Of a stretch of DNA of 64,000 bases, positions 10,001 to 18,632 are shown in pieces. The stretch lies in the NCBI GenBank assembly GCA_020722565.1, contig DYKO01000011.1, forward strand, positions 1-64,000, read 5' to 3'. Numbering within the stretch: position 1 is the stretch's first letter; the number at the start of each line of letters is the position of its first letter. Made by a program: the position numbers and the translations under genes. This DNA is from Rikenella microfusus. Its GTDB lineage: Bacteria; Bacteroidota; Bacteroidia; Bacteroidales; Tenuifilaceae. The notes beneath the pieces are model-generated. The model was given only the letters and a program-made list of their open reading frames with translations. It ran no database searches and was not told the DNA's origin.

Positions 10001-11615
10001 AATCATATACGGGAATACTGTCTGAAAAGTCAACCTTTCCTAGGAAATCAAACCTACAGTTGGGGTCGTTTAGGTTAATTGTTCCTACGTAGGTGTTATT
10101 ACCAAGGTTGCCAGATATTTGGATGTTTTTGTACTGGTAACCCTTTAGTTCGAGTAACTGAATATTGGCATCAGTAAAAACTTTAATGTTATCGTTTCGG
10201 TCAATGGTTCCGTTTACACATCCCAACATCGAAAGTTTCCCCATAAAATCTTGTTCCAAAAGTTCACCTATCCTAAAGTTTTTAGTAGAGACTTTTCCCT
10301 TAAATTCACCCTTGATGTTTTTGCCGGGATTTACTGATAGGTCTATTTGTATTGAACCTTTTGATGTGCTTAATATTCCATAGGTTACAAAATCGTTGGT
10401 ATAGCCCGAGAATCTTCCCGAATAGGTTACCGTTTCTAACTTTTTCAGATCTTCGGACAATGTAAAGAGTGGTTTTGCAGTTGATTTGGAAAAACTATTC
10501 AGATCGTTTGGGGTGGTGGTGAGTTCCTTTATATCAATGCTCATTAATGTATTATCAATTGCAGGGAGTCCATCCAGTCTGGCATTTAAAATTAATTTGG
10601 TTTGCGAACCATAGCCAATTTCCAAATTTTTGGCTTTTATGCTTGAGAGATAGCCAGATATAGCACCATTAATCGAAATTCCAAGATTGTATTTTTGAAA
10701 CATGGGAACAATGTAGGCCAAAGTGGCAGTTTTAATGTATGTGCCTTCAAAATCGGCATCAATTCTCACTTCGTTTGAAAAGTTGCTAAAACTATTCCAG
10801 TTTACAAAGTTGAAGTAGAGCTTATTCATGGATAGGCTGCTTCCCTGGGCGCGAATGCGGAGGTTGTTGAAATGCAGTTGATCTGAGCATAATTTGATAT
10901 GGGATCTGAGGTTGCTCAATTCAAAACCGGAGTGGTCAAGCGCACTCAAAGTATTAATAGAAAATTGTACGGTATCGGAGCTAATAAAGATATTTCTTGC
11001 ATCAATATTAATATTGCTGAGGTAAAGATTTTGAAAATTAATATTTCCCGGGGTGAGCGAATTGGATCCAATATTCATCAATCTAAAACGGGAATCTTCT
11101 AACTCAAACTTTTCGATTTTTAGAATAAAGTTTGATGAGTCGGATGAGGGAATGGTATCGGATTGAAGCTTTTCAATAAGGGTGTTGAGGTTGGTTTGTC
11201 CGGTGGAATCAGCGATGAGGTAGAACTTGGCTTGCCCAATTTGAACTTTTCCTAAATGGTAAACCCCTTTGCTAGTGTTGATTTCCGAGAGTGAAGCTGT
11301 AATGCGCTTGGCAAAAAGCAGGGTGTCGTTACTTAAATCAACTAAATAAACGTTTTTTAGCAGAATGCTGTTGAATGGTCTGAAATCAATTTTTTGGATG
11401 CTTACGTATATCCCGGTTTTTTTATAAATAAAATCAGTGGTTTTATGAATAAGATAGGTTTGAACCTGGCTGCTTTGCACCAATAGCCAGGTGGCAGTGG
11501 GGATTGCCGTAAGGGTTATAAATCCCCAGATCAGTATTTTGAACAGATTTTTAATACCTTTGTTGATAATTTTAATTGGTGAATACTTATCAAATTTTGT
11601 TCCTAAAATAGGCAT
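7014..11615 (-). CDS. TamB-like translocation/assembly protein (DUF490)
   Basis: A 1533-residue protein with one N-terminal signal-anchor helix (about 28-46, LIWGFITLTAIPTATWLL) followed by a very long, beta-rich periplasmic region. The C-terminal part carries the TamB/DUF490 domain (GRYTIEKGDYLFTLSGVINKR near 1265 and the IDWNGEPLDANMNINAVYRV region). TamB-family proteins bridge the inner and outer membranes and are linked to outer-membrane protein assembly and phospholipid transfer. The extreme C-terminus is Asn/Lys-rich low complexity. Its start is 69 bases from the divergent tsaD ATG, so the two share one short regulatory region. No BamA-like TamA partner is next to it, as is common in Bacteroidota. 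Confidence 0.88.
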   Translation of the reverse strand: MPILGTKFDKYSPIKIINKGIKNLFKILIWGFITLTAIPTATWLLVQSSQVQTYLIHKTTDFIYKKTGIYVSIQKIDFRPFNSILLKNVYLVDLSNDTLLFAKRITASLSEINTSKGVYHLGKVQIGQAKFYLIADSTGQTNLNTLIEKLQSDTIPSSDSSNFILKIEKFELEDSRFRLMNIGSNSLTPGNINFQNLYLSNINIDARNIFISSDTVQFSINTLSALDHSGFELSNLRSHIKLCSDQLHFNNLRIRAQGSSLSMNKLYFNFVNWNSFSNFSNEVRIDADFEGTYIKTATLAYIVPMFQKYNLGISINGAISGYLSSIKAKNLEIGYGSQTKLILNARLDGLPAIDNTLMSIDIKELTTTPNDLNSFSKSTAKPLFTLSEDLKKLETVTYSGRFSGYTNDFVTYGILSTSKGSIQIDLSVNPGKNIKGEFKGKVSTKNFRIGELLEQDFMGKLSMLGCVNGTIDRNDNIKVFTDANIQLLELKGYQYKNIQISGNLGNNTYVGTINLNDPNCRFDFLGKVDFSDSIPVYDFSLYSPRIDLAKLNLNTTDSISVASFLLTTKFKGSTLDNSQGEIKVVNMVYRNQQGEFKISDLTINADNQNDSKIISLKSDIAEGEIRSRYSFAKFPYYLRKTLAHHIPALGVEMVHQNNQKKINNDTYNDYLIKFRIKKIQKVTSVLAPSLKLAENSTLFGILDPDRETLTFKLKLLELVSGSTTIKDLSVDGETRDSTIFATISTPEIALGSGYIRNLKVNAFTLNNRVNCNISWNNNTKPTTSGSIQLTANFDEYSKPNRPIIFNFSPSSLVVNDSIWQMASSQVNIDTATIKIANFSIYSKHQYLNIYGKASELDSDTLSVNLKNFDISYLNLYLQNHGFSIKGTTNGNVKITAATGKLNLNTQMKIENLSINNETVGNISLSNIWYSSEKRMSITLRNHRSDSLALLVSGNYYTESNQIDINSSINRLNLSLIAPLLEGNVSNLHGYISGNLQATGTASKPIINGFINFNEAGLTIDFLKTHYIINDRVKITNSNIVFSNFKLTDKFKRASNLNGTIETNYFKNFKLGLRLSMKNFLCMNTRQTDNESFYGTVFATGMVDFEGATDNLNLKIGLKTENRTAIYLPLSTTSTVEQSNFISFVSNEPDIIIIEEDLKVSPQSSTNINILLDLEVTPEAEAQIIIDKKLGDIIKANGSGNLRMEINPSKNIFKMFGRYTIEKGDYLFTLSGVINKRFRIEQGSYIDWNGEPLDANMNINAVYRVKTTLKQLLLNDSYTARTPVDCKIILTQTLMSPSIRFGIEFPNLDQQTKLRVEGLLNTEERVNTQFLGLLVVNSFISDPGMIGGQTQTSNSNLGTTGLYNTASELLSNQLSNWLSQWSQNFDIGINYRPGLENELSSDQLELAFSTQILDDRVSINGNFDVPNNKNTSNTLVGDFTVDVKLTKNGKLKGKAFARNNNEILPSSQQNNYTTGAGIVYREDFNSIRELFNSFFTSRQNKSNNKTKESNANKTNDEPSTNSAPLPNNGYLKIN

Positions 11616-11684
11616 TAGTATTAGGTTTTGAAATAGGTTGTCAAATCTTTTTAACTATTTTTTATATTTATTGAATTTTTGTTG

Positions 11685-12704
11685 ATGAGCATTACAATAC
11701 TTGGGATAGAATCGTCGTGCGACGACACATCTGCAGCCATAATCAGGGATCAGTATTTACTTTCAAATGTAATTAATAGCCAAGAGGTTCACAGGGAATA
11801 TGGGGGGGTGGTACCGGAACTTGCCTCCAGGGCTCATCAGGCTAATATAATACCGGTTGTTGATAGTGCGCTAAGAAAAGCAGGGATAACCATGAATCAG
11901 ATTGATGCCATTGCATACACCCGGGGGCCTGGACTTTTGGGTTCGTTGCTTGTTGGAGCCTCTTTTGCAAAGGGTGCAGCACTGGCATTAGGTATTCCCC
12001 TGGTATCGGTTAACCATTTGCAGGGGCATGTCCTTTCGCATTTTATTAAGGACGAATTAAATCTGAGCCAACCCATATTTCCATTTCTTTGCCTTTTGGT
12101 TTCCGGTGGCCATACCCAGCTGATTGTTGTTAAAAGCCCTCTTGAAATGGAAATTGTTGGTCAAACCATTGACGATGCAGCCGGTGAAGCATTCGATAAG
12201 TGCGCAAAAATTATGGGCCTGCCCTATCCCGGGGGCCCGGTAATAGATAAATTGGCAAAAGACGGGAACTCCAACTTTATTGCTTTTTCTAAACCAAATA
12301 TTCCTGACCTAAATTTCAGCTTTAGTGGTCTTAAGACATCGTTCCTGTATTCATTACGCGATAGAATGACAGAGGACTCATCGTTCCTCAATAATCATCT
12401 CCCCGATTTATGTGCTTCGCTTCAATCGACAATTATTGAAATACTGCTTTCAAAACTCAAGCTGGCAGTAAAAAGATACAATATAAAAGATGTGGCCATT
12501 GCTGGGGGGGTTTCCGCCAACTCGGGTTTACGCAGCGCACTTGAGCAACTTGGCGCTGAAAGAGGATGGCGGGTTTATCTGCCCCAGATTCGATATACTA
12601 CCGATAATGCTGCTATGATTGCCATTACAGGTTATTTTAGTTTTTTAGCCGGTAAAACCACACCCCTAGACGAGGCACCTCTTGCACGCTTACCATTGCC
12701 TTAA
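11685..12704 (+). CDS. tsaD: tRNA threonylcarbamoyladenosine synthase subunit
   Basis: Universal enzyme that transfers threonylcarbamoyl to A37 of ANN-decoding tRNAs, together with TsaB/TsaE. The 339-residue protein starts MSITILGIESSCDDTS; the ATG at 11685 is preferred over two upstream TTG codons. The metal-binding HxxxH (H111 and H115 in VNHLQGH), the ASHK-type nucleotide motifs (VSGGHTQL, GEAFDKCAKIMGLPYPGGP, FSFSGLKTS, AGGVSANSGLR) and the C-terminal YTTDNAAMIA are intact. Two G7 runs inside the gene read in frame. Its last bases overlap the convergent sensor kinase gene by 4. Confidence 0.97.
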   Translation: MSITILGIESSCDDTSAAIIRDQYLLSNVINSQEVHREYGGVVPELASRAHQANIIPVVDSALRKAGITMNQIDAIAYTRGPGLLGSLLVGASFAKGAALALGIPLVSVNHLQGHVLSHFIKDELNLSQPIFPFLCLLVSGGHTQLIVVKSPLEMEIVGQTIDDAAGEAFDKCAKIMGLPYPGGPVIDKLAKDGNSNFIAFSKPNIPDLNFSFSGLKTSFLYSLRDRMTEDSSFLNNHLPDLCASLQSTIIEILLSKLKLAVKRYNIKDVAIAGGVSANSGLRSALEQLGAERGWRVYLPQIRYTTDNAAMIAITGYFSFLAGKTTPLDEAPLARLPLP

Positions 12705-15076
12705 CCAGGGTATTCCTCTCTAAGTAGGTATTTACGTAGGATATTATAAAGGTCAACACGGCTGATAGGTTTGGTAATAAAATCGTTGCACCCTGCATTA
12801 ATGCTCGAGTTAACTTTTACTCCAGAACTGTATGCGGTTTGAGCAACAATTACCACTTTAGTACTTTTAGAGCGAATATTACGGGTAATTTCGATGCCAT
12901 CCATGTCAGCTAATCGTAAATCCATAAGGATTAAATCAAAATCGGGTTGTTCATTGAACACTTTGATGGCTTCTTCACCAGTTCTAGCATGGGTAATTGT
13001 GCAACCGGTTTCATCGAGGAGCTTGTTCAATAGGATGAAATTGGACTGGATATCCTCTACAATCAGAATTTTCTTGCCTGTTAGTTTCGGTGGTTCCTGA
13101 TGGATGTAAAAAGGTGAAGCCTTTTGCTTGGGCTTGCTTTTACTACTATTAATTGGGGTATAGGGTATCTCAATATTTACAGTGGTTCCCGTTCCCTCTG
13201 CGGTTTCAAGCCATATTTTCCCATTGAGCAGTTCTACGATCCTTTTCACCACCGGGAGTCCAAGGTGCAGGATACCAAAACCGTCGGATTGCTCGTCGAG
13301 TTCGCTTTTGTCAAATATTGTTTTCGCTTTTTCGCTATCAATACCAATGCCGCTATCCTGGATCCAGAAATGGAGATAGTTTACTTTTTCAGCTTTTTTT
13401 ATGCCAATTTCGATGTATCCCTTTGATGTATATTTGACTGCATTGTTGATGAGCCGCTGGAAAATGCTTTTGAACAGATTCCTGTCCGATAGGATATCAA
13501 AATCAATTTCATTCTCATCTATAAATGATTTAATGGCAATATGCTCCTTGTCAAAGAGTTTAATTTCGTTAAAAAGTATAACCTGAAGGGTATTCATTAG
13601 CTCAAAAAGGTTGATGCGCTGGTAAACCAATTGGAATTGGTTGGATTCGAGTTTCGATAGGTCAACCAGGTTGTCAATCTGATTTTGAAGCAACCTACAA
13701 CTTTTATTAATTTCTTTTGTAAATTGAAGTGCCTGTGTGGGTCTTATTTTCGGGTCGTTTAACAACTCGCTATACCCAATTATATTATTCAGTGGTGTTC
13801 TGATTTCAAATGATAAATTTGATAGGAGCGATTCCTTAAACGATTCCAGATCGTTGTTGCGCTGGATTAATTCCTCGATTTGGGAATTCAAATGGTGAAG
13901 CTCATTTTTTTGCCCATCAATTTGTTGTTTTAGCTCGTTGATAATAATTTGACGCTTGCTACCATTCCGTTTGTTAAACCAAAAGTGGAATAGGATAAGT
14001 CCTACTACAATTAGTGCCAAAAGGGAATAATACCAGCCGCTTGGTATGGGGGTATAAACAACTTTTTGAAGTTTATAAATGAAGTTATCCAGCGGTTTGG
14101 TTTTATTAATTAGGCCTGATTGTAGGAGGATTTCCATTATCTGCATCCATCGTCCGCGATTGGTATGGCCAATGTTTACAACATTGGGCAGAACAAAATC
14201 TTTCGTGCGCTGGGCTTCATAAATTAGATGGTCCAGAGTTTTGGTTGTCTTGTATTTTGATTGAATAATTTGCGCTACCTCTTCGGGGTTAGCTAATGCG
14301 TATTCCCAACCCTTAAGACTTGCATTAAGAAACGATTCTACTAATTTAGGATTTTTACGAACAAGTTCTTGTCGGGTGAATAGGCATTCGGCATAAAAAT
14401 CGATACCATACCTTTTGGGATTAATTATGGTGTACGGTATTCCGAATTTATCTAAAAAATAGGGTTCGTTGGTAAGGTAAATTTCTGAGGCATCGGTTTG
14501 GTGGTTTAGCAATTTGTTGAGCGATTGAGACGCCTCGATTACTTGGTACTGCGAGGGCTTTATACCTTCCAGCCCGAGCATGGCCAATATCTCAACAGAT
14601 CCGGAACTCTTGGTGTTTATTTCGATTGTTTTCCCTGCAATATCGCGAGGGCTTGTTATATTATTTTCTGATCTGGCAATTAGTGCGGAGGGACTGGTTT
14701 GAAAAATGGATGCAAGAACTACAACTGGTGCACCATTAATGTAATGAATAAGAATATTGGAATTGGAAATCCCAAAATCGGCTTTACCCGTTACTACTTC
14801 ATCAACCACTGATGTACCCGGTTGGTACTCTCTAACCTCTACATCTAAACCCTCATCGCTATAATAACCCTTTTCAATTGCTGCGTAGTATCCCGCAAAC
14901 TGGAACTGATGCTTCCTTTTGAGTTGAAGAACAACCTTTTTCCCTGGGCGCGCAGCTGCAGTGAATTGCAAAAAAGGAAACAATATGAAAGATGCAATAA
15001 GAATCAACCGTATGGCATAAATTAGTGGTTCATGTTTATGAATCAGCAATATTTGATTTTGCCTATTTTTCTTCAT
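12701..15076 (-). CDS. NMT1-type binding domain fused to hybrid histidine kinase
   Basis: A 791-residue sensor. A first membrane helix or signal anchor (about 21-41) is followed by an NMT1/THI5-like periplasmic binding domain (about 47-270, with QFAGYYAAIEKGYYSDEGLDV), a second helix (about 349-366), a coiled coil (375-415), a HisKA-like region, an HATPase domain (about 525-638; N-box LINNAVKYT, G1 DSGIGID, G2 GFGILHLGL) and a receiver (about 668-785; phospho-acceptor D719, K769). The H-box reads LSFEIRTPLNN: the phospho-accepting His is Phe423, although the flanking motif is preserved. The kinase should therefore not autophosphorylate in the usual way. NMT1 domains bind thiamine precursors or sulfonates in known relatives; the ligand here is unknown. 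It is transcribed toward tsaD. Confidence 0.85.
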   Translation of the reverse strand: MKKNRQNQILLIHKHEPLIYAIRLILIASFILFPFLQFTAAARPGKKVVLQLKRKHQFQFAGYYAAIEKGYYSDEGLDVEVREYQPGTSVVDEVVTGKADFGISNSNILIHYINGAPVVVLASIFQTSPSALIARSENNITSPRDIAGKTIEINTKSSGSVEILAMLGLEGIKPSQYQVIEASQSLNKLLNHQTDASEIYLTNEPYFLDKFGIPYTIINPKRYGIDFYAECLFTRQELVRKNPKLVESFLNASLKGWEYALANPEEVAQIIQSKYKTTKTLDHLIYEAQRTKDFVLPNVVNIGHTNRGRWMQIMEILLQSGLINKTKPLDNFIYKLQKVVYTPIPSGWYYSLLALIVVGLILFHFWFNKRNGSKRQIIINELKQQIDGQKNELHHLNSQIEELIQRNNDLESFKESLLSNLSFEIRTPLNNIIGYSELLNDPKIRPTQALQFTKEINKSCRLLQNQIDNLVDLSKLESNQFQLVYQRINLFELMNTLQVILFNEIKLFDKEHIAIKSFIDENEIDFDILSDRNLFKSIFQRLINNAVKYTSKGYIEIGIKKAEKVNYLHFWIQDSGIGIDSEKAKTIFDKSELDEQSDGFGILHLGLPVVKRIVELLNGKIWLETAEGTGTTVNIEIPYTPINSSKSKPKQKASPFYIHQEPPKLTGKKILIVEDIQSNFILLNKLLDETGCTITHARTGEEAIKVFNEQPDFDLILMDLRLADMDGIEITRNIRSKSTKVVIVAQTAYSSGVKVNSSINAGCNDFITKPISRVDLYNILRKYLLREEYPG

Positions 15077-15215
15077 ATTGAACCCTTCTGCTTACTTTTT
15101 GTTGATTGATAGCCTTTAGTTTCAGTGCACAAACTTTTACAATCTGGCAAATTATTATTTAAAGATAAAAAAAAATAATTTGCGCTGCAAGTCAAATTAT
15201 AAATTAGTTTTAAAG

Positions 15216-15986
15216 ATGAACAAAGATAGTTACATAATCATTCTTTCGCCTGCAAAAACTCTTAATGAATCGGTAAAATATCTTAATGTAAAACATTCAA
15301 TTCCACGGTTTACCGAAAAAACAAATCAATTGGTAGAGCTGCTTAAGCAGTATAGCCAACGCGATTTTGAGGCGCTACTTGGTGTTAGCCCCAAAATTGC
15401 AAAGCTCAATTTGGAACGGTACGCCCGTTGGCAGCCCATCCATAGTGATGCAAACAGCGCTTCTGCTATTCTGACGTACGCAGGGGATGTGTATGAGGGT
15501 TTAAATGTTGATGATTTTTCAATCGATGAGTTGCTATTTTCGGACCAAAAGATTTTTATTCTTTCGGCTCTATACGGTGTGCTTCGCTCGCTCGATTTAA
15601 TTCAGCTGTACCGGCTGGAAATGTCAACCCGGCTTCCAATTAACAACCGGAATTCCCTTTACGATTTTTGGGGCATCGACATTACCGATTTTCTATCGGC
15701 TCAAGTGGGAAATGGTTTTTTGGTAAACTTGGCCTCACAGGAGTACTCAAAAGCGGTTGACCATAAACTTTTTGGAAGCAGGTTTATTACAGTTGAATTC
15801 AGGGAATTAAGACCTGATGGCCTTAAAGTGGTTCCAATCCTTTCGAAACGGGCGCGGGGGCTTATGGCGCGTTTTGCTGTTAAAAATCGAATTGAGAATG
15901 TGGAGCAGCTCAAACTTTTCGATTACGAGGGCTACATTTTTAGCGAGCCCAATTCATCTGAAACGCATTGGGTTTTTATTAGGTGA
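15216..15986 (+). CDS. yaaA: YaaA family peroxide-stress protein
   Basis: A 256-residue member of the YaaA/DUF328 family; the E. coli protein limits intracellular free iron and DNA damage during peroxide stress. The N-terminal IIILSPAKTLN motif, the central FDADVYEGL-type segment (here TYAGDVYEGLN) and the C-terminal KRARGLMARF and SSETHWVFIR segments match the family across its whole length. The ATG at 15216 replaces the ORF-track TTG at 15180, giving the usual family N-terminus and length. It is a single gene, convergent with the rlmI operon and ending 4 bases from it. Confidence 0.92.
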   Translation: MNKDSYIIILSPAKTLNESVKYLNVKHSIPRFTEKTNQLVELLKQYSQRDFEALLGVSPKIAKLNLERYARWQPIHSDANSASAILTYAGDVYEGLNVDDFSIDELLFSDQKIFILSALYGVLRSLDLIQLYRLEMSTRLPINNRNSLYDFWGIDITDFLSAQVGNGFLVNLASQEYSKAVDHKLFGSRFITVEFRELRPDGLKVVPILSKRARGLMARFAVKNRIENVEQLKLFDYEGYIFSEPNSSETHWVFIR

Positions 15987-15990
15987 TGTA

Positions 15991-17178
15991 TTACAACACC
16001 TTTAGCACCAAACCTTTTAGATATTCCCCTTCGGGATGGTAAATGTTTACGGGATGGTCGGCGGGTTGGTTAAGCTGATGAATTATGCTTACACTTCTAC
16101 CGGAAATGGCACATGCCGAGAACACAGCATTACGAAAGTTTATTTTATCTACAACCTGCGAGCAGGAAAAGGTAAAGAGTAGCCCGCCGGGGTTAAGTTT
16201 TTTTAGAGCGGCAAGATTAAGGCGTTTGTATGCCTGTAAGGCATTTTTTAGCGCATCGTTGTGTTTGGCAAAGGCAGGAGGGTCGAGAACTATAATGTCG
16301 AAGTTGCGATTGCAGGTGCGTAGGTACTCAAACGTGTCCATTACGATACCCGTATGGTTTGACATCCCATTAAAATTCAGCTCTACATTTTGATTGGCTA
16401 GTTCAATGGCACTTGCAGAGCTATCTACGGTAACCACCTCTTTTGAATTGCCACGGAGTGCATATACCGAAAAACCACCAGTGTATCCAAAGGTATTAAG
16501 TACACTTTTCCCTGCAGAGTATTTCTCTAGCAAGTAACGATTTTCACGTTGGTCGATAAAAAAGCCGGTTTTTTGACCACTCTCCCACGATACCTTGAAG
16601 CGGTTACCATACTCCATGCATACTCCCGATTCATTAGCACTACCAACTATAAATTCATCTTTTGGTTGGTACTTGCCCCTTAGTGGAAGGGTTCCCGAAC
16701 TTTTATCGTAAATTGCATCAATAGTTCCATTTAAAGCATTAATAATGGCATTGGCAATGGTGTGCCGGGATCGATACATCCCCACTGAGTGACATTGCAT
16801 CACGGCAACGTTGTTGTAAATATCTACGATCAGGCCTGGAAGGTTATCACCCTCACCGTGTACTAGCCTAAAGGTATTGGTTTGTGGGTTTGGAAATAGA
16901 CCAAGGACCTTTCTCAGGTTGATTGCATTGATGATGCGTTTTAACCAAAAGGTATCGTCAATGGATTCGCGCTGAAAGCTAAGTATGCGAACGGCAATGG
17001 AGCCCCCTGCAAAATGACCAGTGGCAAGGAATTTGCCATTGGCATCGAAAACATCTACAACCTGGCCCTCTTCGGGTAGGGGGAGTACCTGTTTTATTGA
17101 ACCAGAGAAAATCCAGGGATGATAACGAAGGAGCGATTGTTCCTTCTCCGGTTTTAGTATAACCTTAGGATTTTCCAT
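15991..17178 (-). CDS. rlmI: RlmI-like 23S rRNA methyltransferase
   Basis: A 395-residue SAM-dependent RNA m5C methyltransferase. An N-terminal PUA domain (about 1-80; VILKPEKEQSLLRYHPWIFSGSI) is followed by an EEHEE-like linker domain and a Rossmann methyltransferase domain with VLNTFGYTGGFSVYA (SAM binding, about 220), VLDPPAFAK (about 292) and the catalytic-cysteine motif TFSCSQ (about 335). E. coli RlmI modifies C1962 of 23S rRNA, so the same target is likely but inferred. Its ATG overlaps the stop of the upstream exonuclease gene by one base (TAATG), showing tight translational coupling. Confidence 0.9.
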   Translation of the reverse strand: MENPKVILKPEKEQSLLRYHPWIFSGSIKQVLPLPEEGQVVDVFDANGKFLATGHFAGGSIAVRILSFQRESIDDTFWLKRIINAINLRKVLGLFPNPQTNTFRLVHGEGDNLPGLIVDIYNNVAVMQCHSVGMYRSRHTIANAIINALNGTIDAIYDKSSGTLPLRGKYQPKDEFIVGSANESGVCMEYGNRFKVSWESGQKTGFFIDQRENRYLLEKYSAGKSVLNTFGYTGGFSVYALRGNSKEVVTVDSSASAIELANQNVELNFNGMSNHTGIVMDTFEYLRTCNRNFDIIVLDPPAFAKHNDALKNALQAYKRLNLAALKKLNPGGLLFTFSCSQVVDKINFRNAVFSACAISGRSVSIIHQLNQPADHPVNIYHPEGEYLKGLVLKVL

Positions 17179-17771
17179 TAATTTTCAGGATTTGGTTGCG
17201 ATGATAGTAGCTTAATATAGATTTCGCGGCACACCCAGGCATCGGTTGATGCATAAATTAGCTGTGCTTCGGTTAACCTTTCGGCTTCCCAGTTACTTAG
17301 CTGCTGACTTTTCGATACGGTTGAACCCAAAACAATGGCCGAAAGTTTTTTTACACTCATTTCTGTAATGCCATAATTTGGCACCATTTGTTGCAGATCG
17401 ATAAATCCTTTTGAGTTAAACTTCCGCAATGCCTGCAGCCCTTTTAGGTCGTCACGAATGGCTACGCCCACTTTGACGATGTTTGGGTTTTCGAGCAAAC
17501 CCTTTAATACATTTGGTATCCCGGTTTTTTTTATCTGTATAAGCAGGGCTAGCTTGCTGTTAGCTAGCTGAAGCAATGATATGCCGTTTGTGATCCCCTT
17601 TTTAAAAGAGGGTCTCGACTCGGTATCAAAGCCAACAACGGTTTCTTTCACAAGTATGGGTAGCCAGTTGTTGAGTTCCGTTTCGGATTCAACAACAACA
17701 ATTTGACCCGAAAAATGGATTCGGGGTAAACTTTTCAGTGCTTCATTGTCGATGCTTGGCAAAAACTTCAT
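17178..17771 (-). CDS. DEDDy 3'-5' exonuclease domain protein (RNase D-like)
   Basis: A 197-residue single-domain 3'-5' exonuclease. Exo I is VVGFDTESRPS (D-x-E near residue 49), Exo II lies around GVAIRDDLKGL (about 101-111), and Exo III is YASTDAWV (Y-x3-D, near 174-178), so the DEDDy metal ligands are present. No HRDC domain follows, unlike full RNase D; it resembles the stand-alone domain found beside DUF5063 and an RlmI-type gene in many Bacteroidota. Substrate, RNA or DNA, cannot be told from the sequence. It directly abuts the DUF5063 gene and overlaps rlmI by one base. Confidence 0.88.
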   Translation of the reverse strand: MKFLPSIDNEALKSLPRIHFSGQIVVVESETELNNWLPILVKETVVGFDTESRPSFKKGITNGISLLQLANSKLALLIQIKKTGIPNVLKGLLENPNIVKVGVAIRDDLKGLQALRKFNSKGFIDLQQMVPNYGITEMSVKKLSAIVLGSTVSKSQQLSNWEAERLTEAQLIYASTDAWVCREIYIKLLSSQPNPEN

Positions 17772-18395
17772 TTAAGTTAGGTTGTTTTGCTCAAAGTCAT
17801 GCTGTCGGCGGGTAACGAACCAATTGGAGGTGTCGCGTTCAGACGACTCATTTTCGTCGGGGTGGACAATGTTTTCGAGATCAATGTTGTTATGAGCCAG
17901 AATGTGAAAGGCCCTGATAAGGTTTGCCAATCGGATTCCCCAAAAATCCCTAAAGTTTTCAGCACATTCCCATATTGCATCGTTCATCACGTTGATGTTA
18001 CCAACCTGATAACGCATTATGAGGTTCTTTAGGTCCTGGTAAACATCGGCCATGTACTCCGCAACACTGGCTGTATATAGTCCGGTAAGTTCATCAACCC
18101 TGGGGTCGTTTATTTCAATAAACTGATCGTGTTGCCCAAGCAGGTATTTTACCTTGTTCTCAATCGTTTGATAGTCGGTTTCCGAAACAAACTCCTCATT
18201 GCTTTCATCGTAAATTGGTTCAGCCTGAGGAAGTAGTGTGGCTTTGTAGTAAAGCAAAGGTAGCACCTTGTTACAAGCTGCAACAAATGATTTTGCCGTA
18301 TGCCTTTCGCATCCCTCTAAAAATATGCAAAATTCCTTTGAGACAGTAACAAATTCAACAACATTACGGTTGTAAACCAACTCTTTAATATCCAT
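17772..18395 (-). CDS. DUF5063 family protein
   Basis: A 207-residue soluble, mostly helical, acidic protein matching DUF5063, a Bacteroidota family with no assigned function. Recognisable segments are the N-terminal VVEFVTVSKEFCIFLE and the central ELTGLYTASVAEYMADVYQD and WGIRLANLIRAFH. There is no signal peptide or membrane helix. It is the first gene of a three-gene operon with the exonuclease and RlmI, with junctions of 0 and -1 bases, which hints at a role in RNA metabolism (inference only). Confidence 0.75.
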   Translation of the reverse strand: MDIKELVYNRNVVEFVTVSKEFCIFLEGCERHTAKSFVAACNKVLPLLYYKATLLPQAEPIYDESNEEFVSETDYQTIENKVKYLLGQHDQFIEINDPRVDELTGLYTASVAEYMADVYQDLKNLIMRYQVGNINVMNDAIWECAENFRDFWGIRLANLIRAFHILAHNNIDLENIVHPDENESSERDTSNWFVTRRQHDFEQNNLT

Positions 18396-18632
18396 ACCGG
18401 AAATATTAACCGTGCAAAGTTAACGTAAATAATTTGAAATTGGGTATAGGTGAAAGTATGTGTATAAAATTGGGTAAAATAAATTGATGATAAATTTTTT
18501 ATGGCAAGCGAATACTTTTAGTTAAACCTAATTTAATGTTGTGGCATATATTTGCTGCTGGTCCTCACTTGGTATATTGCTTTAATCATATATCTTTCAA
18601 TACTTTCAGAAGTGTTTTTGAACTGAGAAAGG

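Noticed and set aside
11805-11820. G7 runs in tsaD as possible phase-variation sites
   Set aside because: The frame is intact and the full-length, essential TsaD protein is encoded; they serve as a control for the cassette's runs.
12701-12704. Four-base overlap of tsaD with the sensor kinase gene as a regulatory device
   Set aside because: Convergent overlaps of a few bases are common in compact bacterial genomes; the patatin/rlmB pair (6 bases) shows the same.
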